64,000 nt of DNA, taken from contig NC_052487.1 in the NCBI RefSeq assembly GCF_009730915.1, forward strand, positions 4,532,649-4,596,648. The letters are read 5' to 3'. The position numbers and the translations under genes were made by a program. The DNA is from Dioscorea cayenensis subsp. rotundata (lineage: Eukaryota > Streptophyta > Magnoliopsida > Dioscoreales > Dioscoreaceae). Positions 1 through 13,100 of the stretch are shown piece after piece. Each line of letters begins with the position of its first letter. Position 1 is the stretch's first letter. The notes under the pieces are model-generated. The model did no database searches, was not told the origin of the DNA, and saw only the letters and a program-made list of their open reading frames with translations.

Positions 1-2480
1 TGTTATCTTGAATCATTTGAAGCTATACATGATTTGAGATGAAAATTAGATTATCTTTTTGGAGAGCTTTTTAACTCTATATTTACTAGCAACATGATTT
101 GTGGAAGTCTTGCATGAGATAAATGTATTTCTTATATGCATACACAGATGCATAATTGTAACAAAAACCATGATATTGATGTGCAAAAAAAGCATAACAA
201 GGTAATTCAAGAAAGGATTATTTCAATAGGAAGTAGATGGATTGTAACTATGTTTTTGAACTGACTTTGTTTATATGATCATTTGGATTTAACTTAATAC
301 TTGGACTAACACTATGCAATCACAGGTAACATAGAGTTATACTGAGAATACTTGATAAAGTTGGCAAAACAAAAGATTTGGCCTTCATATTTAATGTTTC
401 TGAACATAAGTTTGTAGCACTAGCACTTAGATTTTATTAAGACCTACAAAATTGAAGAAAAGAAGATTTACCGACTCAGAAAGTTAGTTGGTTAAAACGA
501 CTGATACTGCACCAACATATGTCTCATAATACTAAGGTATATTTTAGGTTGATTTGTATAAAGATTTGTTTTCTGGCATCTCTGCTACTTAACTTTATTT
601 TTTTTCTCAGTAGTCATGGTCCTCATGGAGGCCATGTTGTGCTTTGATCTGGCAATGGGGCAGACTGTTTATAAAATTATAATGATGCCACATTTCAACT
701 TTAAGTTGCCTTATCCTTCAGGAATACCCGCTTAATCAATCATGCAGATTCTTATTCTTGCCTTTATCTTAACAACAATTGCTTGTTTACTGTTAATGCC
801 CTCATCAGAGATGATATACTTGATAAGAATATCCATAAAAGGAACACTTACACTGCTCTAATCATGACAGTCCCTTGTTCTATTCATATAGTGAATCATG
901 GGTTATTATTTGAATTGCTCTGTTATCATAACCATTCATGCCTTAATTGTTTCTCATTCAAAATGGTTATAGAATGAAAATTTCTTGAGTAGGTTCCATT
1001 TCATGGATGGCCATAGATGATAAGTGTAGACAACAATGACAAGTACAGATGAGCAATCTTGTCTGGCTTCTATTATAAAAGGACATGAATGGATAAAGAA
1101 AATTTTAGATTTCTATCATTGTTTCGTTTATGGTAGGGCATGCAGTTTGTGCTGTTTGATTGGGACATATTACCAACCTTTCAATCTCATCTCAACATCT
1201 ATCCTTCCTTTTGATGCTCTTTTGCTTCCTAATAATTATTTTTATTTTTATTTTTTATGTTTTTGATAATACAGACAAGTCACTTCACACACATATTCAG
1301 TACTTCTCAATCATGTATTGAGAGACAGTGGAATTCTCAATCTCATGCATATTTTACAGCTTGATTATTGTGGGTGGGACTATTACTTTATTATTATTAT
1401 TTTTGGAATACATCTTGATTTATACACATACATGGATTGCAGGATTAAACTTCATTGATGAAAAAAATGAGATCAAACATGGTGGAGTTCCAAAGAAGTG
1501 TTTCTTTGGGTGATCATGTATAGAAGAAAAAGTGTATTTATATTGCCTCCATTCTTCTCATGTCAGTAAAGGTCTTCTTGCCACTTGATATGGACTGATT
1601 TTCATGGATTTGATTTATTGGTGCAGAGAAGATTGTATGTATAATTATTTATTCTTTTTTCATTTCTTTTTTATTTATTATTTTTGGGAGAGAAGGCAGT
1701 GTTTGTAATTTTAGGCCTTTTGTTTTTTTTTCCAAGACATACAAAATAATTTGATGTTTTTTTGATATACTTATATGTGTTTTTTTTTTTTGAATAAAAA
1801 TAGTGATGTATTCAGTTTCTGTTCTAATAATTCTTTTCTACACTATTTAGGTTTATGGTTGCATAAGTAGAATTTAATTTAAGAGATATCATTGAAGTTT
1901 GTTTGAGATAAATATTGTTTAAATATTAATTTTGATTTACATCGTTTTGAGCTTTCAAAATTAATATCAAATTGAGCTCAAACAAAATTTTGCAAGCTAA
2001 TTTAGTTCAACTGTTTGTAAAAACTTAATTGCGATATACCAATTACATTTTAAATAATGTTATTTTTCACATTATTTTATTTATCACTCTAATGAAATGA
2101 AACAATTTCCATATACATTTAAAATAAATTTTTATTCCCCCGTTATTTTGTTTATGGATAAAAAAGTCTTAATTATATGATTAATCTTTTTTTATCTTTT
2201 ATTATGGTATTTTATTTTATTTTATTTCATAATTGTAGGTGTTCAAAGTATATCAATTCCATGCAAGCTACACCAATGTTTTGGTTGTTATAAGTTCCAA
2301 AATTTTAAAAAGTGTGCGTATTAATTAACTTGCCATTGTAAAGCTTAAACCATTTCAAGCGCTTCTATAAAACCTTTTATAACAGTTCCACAACATAAAC
2401 CGTTGAGAACTTCGTCATTATTTTATTTTGTTTTGTTTTACTTTATTTTATTTTATTCTCATTTAACGTTTAAATACATT
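1..2480. other. A+T-rich intergenic DNA, no gene recognised
   Basis: Only short unrelated reading frames are present on both strands, with no recognisable domain and no convincing exon series. The left part could be an intron or 3' flank of a gene lying outside the window, but nothing in the sequence shows that. Confidence 0.5.
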
Positions 2481-2489
2481 ATTATATTC

Positions 2490-2630
2490 ATTGAATTATT
2501 GGCATATGGTGGCCACAAAGTAAGGTTGTCAATGAATCTCGGATCCAATGGGGAACCCGATTTTCAGACTCATTGGGGTCAAGGAAATGCCTTCCCTAGC
2601 CCAGCCCCAAAATATTAAATATTTAATTTA

Positions 2631-2671
<41 letters not shown>

Positions 2672-3180
2672 GTTACCTTTCATGTTGTCAATATCTATAT
2701 AAAAATTGAACAGAAACCCATATGTTTATTTAATAAATAAATTACTAATAATTAAATGAACATTAGTGTTGGGCCAATGGGTGTTCAATATATATATCTC
2801 ATCTAATGATTGTGTATATTGATAGTATTTGGTGTTGGGCCTTTAACATATCAACTACTAATATTTGTAAATGTATTTTCAATTATATCAAAGTATATTT
2901 ATGAGATTTTTAATAAATATTTTATAAATTTTATTTTAAATAATAATAATAATTTAATTTGTAAAAAATTAATTAAGGGCGGGAATCCCTGAACTTGAAT
3001 AATCCCGGTAGGAACTTGGAAAAAAAATCCCCTGTATTTAGGTTTGGGTCTGAAGTCGAGGATGGGACTTATAAATTCAAAATAGGTACTGGGAAATGTT
3101 TTTGTGGGATAGTTGAGAATTGAAGGGTAGGAAAAAGGTTTCCTTGTGCTGAAGGAACTTTAGACATCTGCAAAACAGAA
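2490..3180. other. Two less A+T-rich patches split by an AT microsatellite
   Basis: The stretches around 2520-2615 and 2980-3130 are richer in G and C than their surroundings and resemble degraded repeat DNA. They are separated by an (AT)n run at about 2636-2667 and by A+T-rich sequence. I could not assign a family or find clear terminal repeats or target duplications. Confidence 0.25.
2636..2667. repeat. (AT)n microsatellite
   Basis: An uninterrupted AT dinucleotide run of about 32 bases. Confidence 0.9.
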
Positions 3181-3337
3181 TCTTGTTAGTTTTATAAATT
3201 TTTATTTTTTATATTTTTGGATGATGATAACCCAGACTCCCACCATAGCAAGAACGCGAATGGACCTGCTGGTTTTTGCAGCCACAGTCTTACTATGCGG
3301 ATGGACAAGTCTTTCGTGTTCAATTAAGTTTATTTTC

Positions 3338-4043
3338 TTATATAATTCTACTTAATTGATCTGCTATAATGTTATCTTTCCCTTTAATATGTTCAATAAT
3401 GACATGGAATCCATTTCCAACTATATAATCTATGAATGTTAACCATCTATTTGTAGATAATTTATTTTCTGACTTTTTATGATAAAAAGATACAATAGCT
3501 TGACAGTCAGTTCTTAATAAAAATTCTTTGCTTTCTATAACAAATAATTTAAATTTTTCCATGGCTTTAATACATGCTAAGATTTCTGCATCTGTACTTG
3601 TTACTTTAGTATTATAAGTTCCACTGTCATATCTGCTTATTTTTTTCTTCATTTTTTGTTGATTCCTTTTTTGGTCTAAATTTTAAAACAGCTCCCCAAC
3701 CACCTATACGACCATCTGTTTCGATTATTAAGTATGAATTTAATGGTGGTAATTCTAAAGGTTTTATGTTGCTTACAATTTGTTTGATTTTTTGAACCAA
3801 TTTAATGTCTTCATTGTTAAATTTCCGTTCACCATTTTGTTTTGTTTTGTTATATAATGGTCCAGCCAATTTACTTAAATTTGGTATGAAGTTTTTTGCA
3901 TAGTTTAATTTTCCTAAGAATGATTGAATTTGTTTTAATCCTTCCAATTTATCCGCCATTTCTAAAATACTGCTTGCTATATGTTTCTGTAATTCTATTT
4001 CTCCTTTTCCAATAATTATATCTTCTGGTGAATACCCGCCCAT
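3338..4043 (-). pseudogene. Endogenous caulimovirid relic: RT C-terminal part and RNase H, frameshifted
   Basis: Two overlapping minus-strand frames (4043-3627 and 3652-3338) encode the end of a reverse transcriptase and the following RNase H of a Caulimoviridae-type pararetrovirus polyprotein. In the first frame the RT connection segment (FLGKLNYAK...IPNLSKL) leads into the first RNase H aspartate (IETDG). The second frame carries the remaining acidic positions (TDAE, LLRTD) and the closing IADQLS. The frames overlap by 26 bases, so a frameshift near 3627-3652 breaks the gene. No movement protein, coat protein or upstream RT core was found nearby, so this is a short integrated fragment. A Ty3-type retrotransposon is the main alternative, but no integrase follows the RNase H. 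Genus is not resolved. Confidence 0.7.
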
Positions 4044-4320
4044 ATCTCTGGCACAAAAAATATTGACTATTTTATTAAAAAAATTATTTTGTATGCTCCT
4101 TGAAAAGATATCTGATTATTCTTGATTAAAAATAATAAATGATAAATAATACTGGGTTTGACTAGGCCTGTAATCACAAACATAAACATAGGGAGCTCTT
4201 CTAGAGAATTGAGCTCGTGCTCAACCTATCAGAACTATTTAAAATAAGTGATTTTAAATAGTTTTAACTTTTGAGTTCGCATTTTATGCACCTAAAAAAA
4301 ACACCCATTGAATAGGTAAA

Positions 4321-4324
<4 letters not shown>

Positions 4325-4358
<34 letters not shown>
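4325..4358. repeat. (AT)n microsatellite upstream of VPS25
   Basis: An AT dinucleotide run about 370 bases before the VPS25 start codon; it may lie in or near the promoter. Confidence 0.85.
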
Positions 4359-4362
<4 letters not shown>

Positions 4363-4439
4363 AAAATATATATATTATTATTAAAAAAAATAAAACCTAA
4401 TTTAACTTTTAGTGCTGATCAAGATTTCATTTTTATTAA

Positions 4440-4728
4440 ATCCAAAATCTCCCAATTTCCCCGTACCTTTCTCCGGCGATCGGCTTCTTCTCCGACGACG
4501 AGGAGCCGGCGACGGCGAGGCAGCGAAAACCAGGGTCAACCGTCGAGCTCTTGGTACGAGGCGTGATTCACTCTCTTCATCTCTCTCTTGAATTCCTTCC
4601 AAATCCTATGATTTTTTTTTTTCCCTTTTCTCATCTCAGGGTTTTCTCGATCAGAAGCCTTCTTGTTCTTAGATTTTATGATTTTCTGATTGTTTTCATA
4701 CAGGGATTTTGATTTCTATTTGCTGGAG
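4440..4728 (+). promoter_or_regulatory. Probable VPS25 5' leader, possibly with a leader intron
   Basis: A G+C-rich block at about 4455-4560 stands out from A+T-rich flanks, as plant 5' untranslated regions often do. A GT at about 4553 and the CAG ending at 4703 would bound a leader intron of about 150 bases, leaving a short second leader exon before the ATG at 4729. The transcription start itself cannot be seen. Confidence 0.4.
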
Positions 4729-6980
4729 ATGCAGAGGTTGGGAGAATTCAAGCTGCCGGCTTTCTTCAACTATCCCCCTTATTTCACGTAAGCCTGTGTT
4801 TTTCCCCTTGAACTGATTATTTATCAGAAATTTTAGGTTTTTTTGTTGTTTTTCAGATTTATGGTGTTATATTTTGTTCACAAAATTCGATTGACCAGTT
4901 GATGTTACTGCAATATATAGGTAGAGATGGTAGAGATATTTCGCATGAATTATGCTATGAAATTTAATGTTTTGCTTGAATTGCCTGTGTGGACTTAGAG
5001 GACCATAGTTTTTGAAGTGGTGTTTAGTTCGCAAAAGAGCTGGAATTCTATTATTTTGTCTTCATATGTTAAGCTATAGTTTTAAAGCTTGGCTGAAATT
5101 GGCTTTTGCAAGAACTGGAGATAGTATCATAATCCAAAAGAATTTCTAGTCATAATATGTTTAAGGGTGTCAGTGTGCTAGGCTTTTTGATCAAACAGAA
5201 GTTATGTTTAAAAGTGTTGATTACCAACATTTTACCTACACTTTTTTTTTAATTAAACACATTTAATAATTTTTCACACAGTATGTTGTTAAGTTGAATA
5301 ATAGGCTTTAAGTTTGAACACATAATGCATGATATTATGAAAGTTCTTATCTTTCTTGTATAGTAGTAGATGAACAAGTCTATGTTTTTTGCAATGATAG
5401 ATCAGGTTGAAAGATTTGCAGCTTATTCCATTCCAATCCTTTTTCCTAAATGCTTGCTAGATCAGTGGATTAACATCTCTTGGACCTGTGCTTATTATTT
5501 ACTAATTCTCTGTACTGTCTTATATTGATAATGTTTTTGCTTTACATGCAATTAAATGTGTTTGACACACTATCTAATTTAGTCTAGACCATGTTATTCT
5601 TTTAGCCTGCAGCCAGTGAGGGAAACTCGTGAGAAGCAAGTGCAGTTGTGGAAAGAACTAATTCTTGATTATTGCAGAAATCAAAAGGTTTTTGTAGTAG
5701 GATTAGAGGAAGATTTTCCTCTATTTTCTAATCCGGTGATTGAGAGTAAGTTCTGCTCTTATGTTATTCTATTTTTTATCATTGATTGTTTCATGTAAAG
5801 GTTCATCTTTGTCTTATTAAACTGGTAATGTTTTAGATGGGAACTGGACAAGTTATAGAAAATTTTAAATCCTGATTAGTGTTTCAAAATTGGCATTGCT
5901 TTTGTTCTACATGCATTTAACCAGATTCTTTAACTCATCTTGGACTTAGTTGCTTATATTTTGTGTTAAATGATGCATTGTGAATATAAATACATGTTCC
6001 ATGATCATTTAAGCTTTGTCTTGTTGTGTGGTTTTGTTATACTTTTGTGGCGCCTTTGCAGGATCTCTCAGCCATGAAGCAAAGGTGCTATTTCTTTCTG
6101 CATTAGTTAATGAAGGTAAGTTATGATTTTCTCTCTTTTCTTTCAAGTTTTACTGTGCCTTTAGTTCCTGCCTTCAGCAAAATAGCTAGGAAGCCAATGG
6201 AAATAGTAGCTCTTTAAAGTTCCACCATGTCACAGGTCGTGCTGAATGGATGGATAAAGGACATAAAAAATGTCTTATCCTTTGGATGAGGATTCAAGAT
6301 TGGGCTGATTACATCGTAAATTTTGTATGTCCACTCAGACTGAAGCCCAAGTTTTTGCAATGGTGCTTGTTAATCAATCATAAGTAATTTCTCCCAAAAT
6401 ACGTTTAGGTGAAAGAAAATGGATTTGAAGATAGTGTCATGACTGTTGAAGATATCCGCTCAGGATTCGAGTCCCGTGGAACTGGTATGTTCAGCTTGAT
6501 CATTGTTCGAATACACGGCCTTCATGCCAATTTGACTTAAGTGCATTTTTTAAAAGCATATTCCACGATCTGTCATTGAATTGTTGGATAGAAATGTTGC
6601 TGGTGCAACTAAATCATCCAATTAATCTACCTCAATGACAGTTCATGATGATACATTATGGATTATTTATTTCTTGTTAGCCTTTCCCAACTCTCAATTA
6701 GAACATTTCATGGATAAACTTCACATGATTTGCATAAACAATGTAATTTCATGGTTATGTATTATATCTTTAGGTGATGCACAATGATTGTGAATCACTA
6801 TTCTTTTAAAGCTTCGCTTATCTATTCTTGATGTCATTTTTTGCTTTTTTACTTGAAGATCTTGCTGGCATTGACCGTACCGTGCTGATGCGTGCTTTGA
6901 GATTACTGGAACAGAAGGGTAAAGCTGCAATTTTCAGGGGAACTTCAACTGATGATGAAGGAGTAAAATTCTCTGTCTAA
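4729..6980 (+). CDS. VPS25: VPS25, ESCRT-II subunit (6 exons, 179 aa)
   Basis: Vacuolar protein-sorting protein 25, the ESCRT-II subunit that links ESCRT-I/ESCRT-II to ESCRT-III during sorting of ubiquitinated cargo into multivesicular endosomes. Coding exons are 4729-4787, 5606-5745, 6062-6115, 6236-6324, 6409-6484 and 6859-6980. All introns are GT-AG, phases join without a break, and the total is 540 nt. The protein starts MQRLGEFKLPAFFNYPPYFT, the family's conserved Pro-rich N-terminus, followed by QPVRETREKQ and GLEEDFPLFSNP (first winged helix). The second winged helix covers about residue 100 to the end (DLAGIDRTVLMRALRLLEQ...KAAIFRG). Length equals that of plant VPS25. No lesion is visible, so it should be functional. 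Identity is essentially certain; exon edges were placed by eye from splice sites and family sequence. Confidence 0.95.
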
Positions 6981-7790
6981 TTGCATACACTATGGTAAAT
7001 TTTCCTATTTACCCTGCCATATCATTTCCCCTTTAACACTCTTTCATTTTTTACTGTCTTCCACCATAAAATTCTGAAGCTTTGTCATGATAAAATCCCA
7101 TGCAGTTCATTATCACCATTCGAATTCTTTCGACAACCATCTACATAGCTGGCTGTGAATGAGTGCTCTGCTGGTTCAGTACACACCCATGCTCACCTGG
7201 TAATACTAATATTTAACTATTCACCGAGTTGAGTAATAATATTATGAATTTTGTTTGCGTCCTCGCTGTGACATCTTCAACTTTATTATCAAGAGCCAAA
7301 GTGTTAAATGCATTTCAGCATCTCAAGAACTCTGGTACTCCTAGAATGAACCAGAGATTCATGAGTGTGTTCCACCTGTGATGAGTTGGTTTGGGTCCAT
7401 TCATGGGACCATTATTTTTGAGGGTAGACTTCACCTTCCAAAGTGTATAACTAGTACTGTGTTGCATTGCCATCCCACTTGAGAAACCCACCCCACTTGG
7501 TTTGCCTTCATGGATTGCTCTGCCTTATCTGGGTCCACCTTTTACAACATTTTGATGTTTCAGTGCTGTGTCTGCACTCTTATCATCTGTTCTGGTTCCT
7601 TTTCTTATCAGTATGCTTCTAATTCAAGTATGTTTGATTTACACTGAAACTGAGATTTAACACTTGAGTTCCATGTTGGTGGACTAAATTATAATCTTGT
7701 CTTTATGGTCTGTGGTAGTGAAAGATATTGTGGTCCTTCTCTTGGTCATTGTTGTAAGGCATGTTTGTTTTCAATGAAATAAATATAAGG
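6981..7790 (+). other. VPS25 3' flank with a candidate poly(A) signal
   Basis: Non-coding sequence after the stop codon. An AATAAA hexamer at 7778-7783 is one possible polyadenylation signal, although 800 bases is long for a 3' untranslated region and nearer variant signals may be used. Confidence 0.25.
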
Positions 7791-8194
7791 TGGTGAAGTA
7801 TGGTGGATGTCTCATGTTTGTTTTGAATGAAGTGATGCATTTATGGTTTACACCCCTTCTTTTTTTATAATTTTAATCTCCATACATTTTGAATTGAACA
7901 CACCTTAAGCTTCATGCTTGGTCTAATGATCAAGCATTTAGAACACCTTTTGTGATTTAGGGTTTGTGTGTGTATGTTTATTTTTTCACATTTAGCTCTT
8001 TACTATTACACATTCTTATGATTTAGAGATATGCATGAAATTTTTTTATTGCTTTACGATTATACTCAAAAAAAATTGATGGCGATATTTATGATGATAT
8101 AATTGCAATTTTGATTCGGGAAACAAAATATTGTTAAGAACATTTTTAAATAATAATGGTAATAAATATCGTTTTCGGGTATCAAAATGAATAT

Positions 8195-8350
8195 ATATTT
8201 TACAATGGCAACTTCTTGTCCTATTGGCATTTGTGTGCCCTGGGTATGGATGAGGTCATAGGTTTGATTCCCTTTTCGCCCTCTCAAGATGAGAGATATC
8301 CAATGAAAATGGGTTCGTGAAAATTACTATAGAGCCGAAATGTGGCTTGA
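8195..8350 (+). mobile_element. SINE-like fragment with a pol III B-box
   Basis: The block contains GGTTTGATTCC at 8261-8271, one base off the tRNA B-box consensus. It is preceded by tRNA-like sequence and sits in A+T-rich DNA. A clear A-box, tail and target duplication were not found, so this is a tentative tRNA-derived SINE relic rather than a tRNA gene. Confidence 0.35.
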
Positions 8351-8597
8351 TCTTACCTGTTGGATTACTTCGATTTAATAACTTCTAAAGTAAAGCGCAT
8401 GGATCTTTTAATATATTTATTAATTTATTCTTACATTATATAATAAAAAATAATAATAAAATTTATAAATCTATGGCTAAGAATGAACCACGTTCACAGA
8501 ACTGAGTCTACTGAATTAAAATTATGCAAGATGAGGGTGTATGATATAATTAAAAAAATTTGCACAGACCTCTGACGTGGCTTGTTAATTTTGTTTA

Positions 8598-8619
8598 TAT
8601 ATATATATATATATATATA
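8598..8619. repeat. (AT)n microsatellite
   Basis: A short run of alternating A and T in intergenic DNA. Confidence 0.85.
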
Positions 8620-8879
8620 ACAACCATTTGTTCGGACAATATGACATTCATGGTCAAAATTTCGACTTACATAACACTTATTATTGCTCAATAAAGATGG
8701 GAATATAATCATTTGTGCCGGTGTCGGTGTTTATCACACAAATAGGTACCTAAAACCATTTAGCTTTGATGATCAAAATGTTTCTTTCTAACTTTTTCTA
8801 ACAATGCATTGAATTTCATTAGTTGCTTACACTTTATTAAGCATGTTATCCACAGCCTTATCATGCACTATTCTTAAAG

Positions 8880-9940
8880 TGAGATTTAAAGAACAAGGAC
8901 CTTTTTTTTTATTTTTATTTATTTTTTTTAAAAAAAATTTGGCCTTTTTTGGGGGGAAGAAAAAAGAAAAAGAAAAAAGAAAAGTAAAGCATCTGAATAT
9001 AAAAAAATAGTTACTAAATCAAAATCATCTTCTTGAATTGATGATGATGCTCTTTGACCATGTTTTCTTTTGTAGTTGTTTTTTGGGCACTAACTTTGAT
9101 GTCATGCTTTTTTAAGTTCACGTTCATTAACAGTGTATTATACTACCTTTGAAGGCAATATTAATTTTCTCCAAATCAACCATCATTTTAATTTAATTAT
9201 ATATATATATATTAATTAAGGTTAAGTAAGTGACAAAAACTTTAGATATTATTATTCTCAGACATGTATTAATTAATGAGTAGTAGGGTGGTGCTTGTTC
9301 ATATTAAAAGTCACACGTGTGTAGGCCCTCTTGCTCACATGAACACAAAACAAGAATCAGATCATGCACACGTGTTAGTGACTCAAACCAAACCCTAATA
9401 ATAACAGTTCAGGTCCCTGAAAATAATCCCCTGTTGTTACTTTGTCAGTGCATTGTGAACAAGCATACAGCCAGATGAAAACTATAAAACCTCAAATAAT
9501 ATAACACACCTAATTCTCATAAATTACCGCAAAAATCTAATATATTATTTTTTTTAATCAATTTGCTTTTTAATCCTGTTTTTTATTAAATTTTGTTGTT
9601 ACTTTTTTTAAGTGATTTTTTATATAATATTTATTTTTTGACATCAGCAACAAACACCTTTATTTAAAGTTTAAATCAGAGATATGGAACATACTTATAA
9701 GTTTAACAGTATTTTGTCTTCGTCTTGTGTAGGTTTCTTTATAATATTCAATTTATTTTAATTTAAGCATAAATCTAAATATATAAAGTTTTATTAATAA
9801 AAAATATGAAATTATCAATTTTTTTAATCAGAAGAGTTGATATTTTATTTTTATTTTTCTGATTTATTTATATTTTTTAAAAAATATATTTGGTTTATAT
9901 TTTTGTTTCATTTGAAGTCTGAACGGATGAAAGAAGCAAA
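8880..9940. other. Intergenic DNA with two G-boxes
   Basis: A+T-rich sequence with homopurine and homopyrimidine runs. It contains CACGTG palindromes at 9314-9319 and 9369-9374, the core of G-box and ABRE elements bound by bZIP and bHLH factors. No gene was recognised. Confidence 0.4.
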
Positions 9941-9947
9941 AGTGTGA

Positions 9948-10193
9948 ATGGAGTCACGAAGGCCGGTGAGTGTTTGGTTCTGTGGTTGCCTCGAGATCCG
10001 CGTACTGACACGTGACCAGCACATGATCAGAGAAAAAGCAACTGACACGTGTCCACATCCCATGCACCGGCTCACCTGTTACCCATTAATTGCCCGGCGC
10101 GTGCCAGTGGGCCCCATCCCTCACGCACTGCTCTCGAGTCACGTGACATACCACCCGTACATCCCGTTAGGGTATTATCCTTTCGATTTTTAA
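9948..10193. promoter_or_regulatory. G+C-rich island with three G-box (CACGTG) motifs
   Basis: About 245 bases of much higher G+C content than the flanks hold CACGTG at 10009-10014, 10046-10051 and 10140-10145. Two are in the ABRE-like context GACACGTG. An open frame of 81 codons spans the block, but it has no recognised domain, no ATG context beyond the frame start and no exon partner. I read it as cis-regulatory or conserved non-coding DNA. It lies about 6 kb upstream of the CRF gene, the next gene on that strand. Confidence 0.4.
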
Positions 10194-13100
10194 AATATTA
10201 AAAAAAATATTTTTAAAAATAAAAATATTTTAAATTTTATTTCCTAAATTAAAAAGTTGTCTCCGTACAACCCCCCCTCGTGAGCATTTAACCAACATGT
10301 TCTAAAGTTTGTATTCTATTTAAATATTTTGCATCCTCAAAATAATTATAAAAAAATTGGACATTAACGTAAAGATCTTTGGTCCCTTTCAAAAAAGTGT
10401 TTTACGGGGCTTTTTATAATTTTATTTTTTAAAATTCAAAACATATTAAATATTTAATATGATAGTGCCAAAAAAAACATGTTAAATTATGGTAGTACAT
10501 TTACAGTCTAATTCTTATGTTTTTCCAGGTGAATATGTATGAATCAAATGATCAATTCTTGTGTTTTTCAAGTGAATGTGCATGAGTCGAATAATCAATT
10601 TTTGGTGGTGTGTGTAACTCTGACATGTATTTTTATCCATCATATTAAAAAATAAATTTTAATTATTTATGGGAGTTTTTCTTTAATTAAAAAAAAACAA
10701 AAAAAAATTGTAAATGGAGCAATTTAATATTTAAATATTTAATCTCATATATTACATCATTTATATTAGTGAAATTTGTACAATTTTCCTTATTTAGTTA
10801 CAATATATCAATTCCTTTCATCATTAATGTAAAATAATCTCACATATTCTTAACATTATTGGTTTTGATGAATGCAATTAATGGGAAGAAACCAAAAGTG
10901 ATTGTCATTAACATTAATGAACTCATAAATATTAAAATGCACACAAAGTTCAAAGTCCATGAAACAAGGCAACATGAGTTTCCCAACTTGACTTTTCTGT
11001 CTACTTGTTCTAAGGACCTATTTGTCAATATTAAATACTTCGGACTTTAAAACTATACTTTGTTAGCCACTCATTAATGAACTCATTAATGTTTTTGCTT
11101 GTGTTTGGTGAGTTCGAATATTGGATATAAATGAGGTTGTATTTAATCGGATTAATTAATCAATTTATTTGTAACACATGTTTAAAAAAATCGAGTAAGA
11201 CTAATTTTCATTTGTTTAGTAATATGATTTTTTTTTAATAATTTACATAAGCTTTCAAAATTGATTTTGTTTAATGGTAATTAGTGATTATTTGATTATA
11301 TTTTTGTTTTTAAAACTCTATAAAATTCTCATGAATATTAGTTTGATATTAAATTAATTTGTATTTGATGGGCTCATTAAATATATCTAAAAGGATGATG
11401 TTGGACCTTATTGTAAAATTAAGGGTTAATAATTTACAAAAGTTCACACTGTATAAAATATGATAATTATTTTTAAAAAAGGAGTTAAAAAATCAGTCAA
11501 TTTTAATAAATAAATGTTTTTATTCTTAGTGAGTACTATTCTCTTCCTAAGTTTCATTGTTTATAAGAAAATAATAAGAAAATAAAACCATTTTTTCCCA
11601 TACATTTTAAAAGAAAAAATGTTTAGCCCTCAATCCAGTCTTCATCTCCCTTAGAAACTAATGTCCTTTTTAATTATTCAATAACTTGATAGATTAATTT
11701 TTCAATGTACTTTGGAGGCAAAATCATATTACGAACTTCACTGTGTCTTCATTAAAAAATGATTACATTCACAAATATAAACAATATGATAAAATTTATC
11801 TATTTCAACCGCCCAACTGACTTCATTAATGCACTTTTTTTATAAAATCATAAATAGGAGAATACATAACATGAATTTAAGCAATCCCCTTCTTTAATTT
11901 TGTCGACATAAATCTTCAAACCTTTTATTATTCGTGGTATAATTTCAGCAATATGTGTTAAATTTGCACAAGTGTTATACACACACAAGAAGCAAGCATG
12001 TTCACACGTGTGAGGATAATGAAAGGAATCAATGTATAGAAATATATATATATATATATATATGTATGAATGAAAGAATGGCGGAGTGATTGATGGGACT
12101 ACTTGCCTTTTTTTTTTGGCTTTTCCTTTTTTTTCTAAATTGTTTTTTCATTCTCATTTTTTTCAAATTATAAGAATTATAAGAATGCAAAAAGAAGAAG
12201 AAGAAGAAGAAGAAGAAGAAGAAAACAAGAGTAGAGAGCATCAAGTTCAAAAGTTTGGAATTATAAAAGGGTTTTGAAAATTTGAACCATTTGATTTGAA
12301 TGTAATTGAAAAGTCATAAAGATTGGGAAAGAAACCCCCAAAAAAATTTGGTGAAAGTTGTTATATTTTATTATCACTTAGTTTGCACCGACATGTATGG
12401 ACACTTGTACCACTGTGTCTCATGCAACCCAACTTCTCTTCTACATCTTTGACCCCCCCTCACTTTTTTTTTTTCTTTTTCTCCCTAACTTTATTAATAA
12501 TTTTCTTTTATTTATTTATTTATTTATTTATATTATTATTAAAATTAGATGACAACGATATAATGGGAATTTAGATCTCTTTTTAACATTTGTTTTTTAT
12601 ATAAACAAAATTTCGAATTTAAATATTAGTTACTTAAACGAACCAAATCGCTGCCACTTAGACCAATCATATTATTTTTTTTTATCCTATTTACATGTCA
12701 TCAATATGGAGCTTTTCTAATTCCTATTTATATGTTTATCTTGAAAATTTATGAAATATTAAATAATTTTTTTAAAAAAAATATTTTTTTTATTTTTAAT
12801 GTATTTTTACACTTTTTAATATTTTTTTTAAATATGTAAAGTATCATTTTAAGAAAGAGAATAAAAGGTATAAGTAAAATAGAAAAAAAAAAGGATGAAA
12901 TCGTGATGGATTTTTAAATAAAAGTAATTTTGAAAAGTTTGTATAATTTTTTTTTTGTAAATTTAAGATTATCAACCAAATTTAACAGATTTTTTAAATC
13001 AATATAAATAAGTTAAAATGTATATATAAATAAGACCCAAAAATAAATTTTATTTTTATTTTTTTTATAAATGTAATAAATTACGGAATTGAGCCTTCGA

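Noticed and set aside
8261..8271. tRNA gene suggested by the B-box-like GGTTTGATTCC
   Set aside because: No cloverleaf could be drawn with a matching A-box and acceptor stem. A SINE relic fits better.
7560..9000. A second gene downstream of VPS25
   Set aside because: No exon series, splice-consistent frames or domain could be found on either strand.
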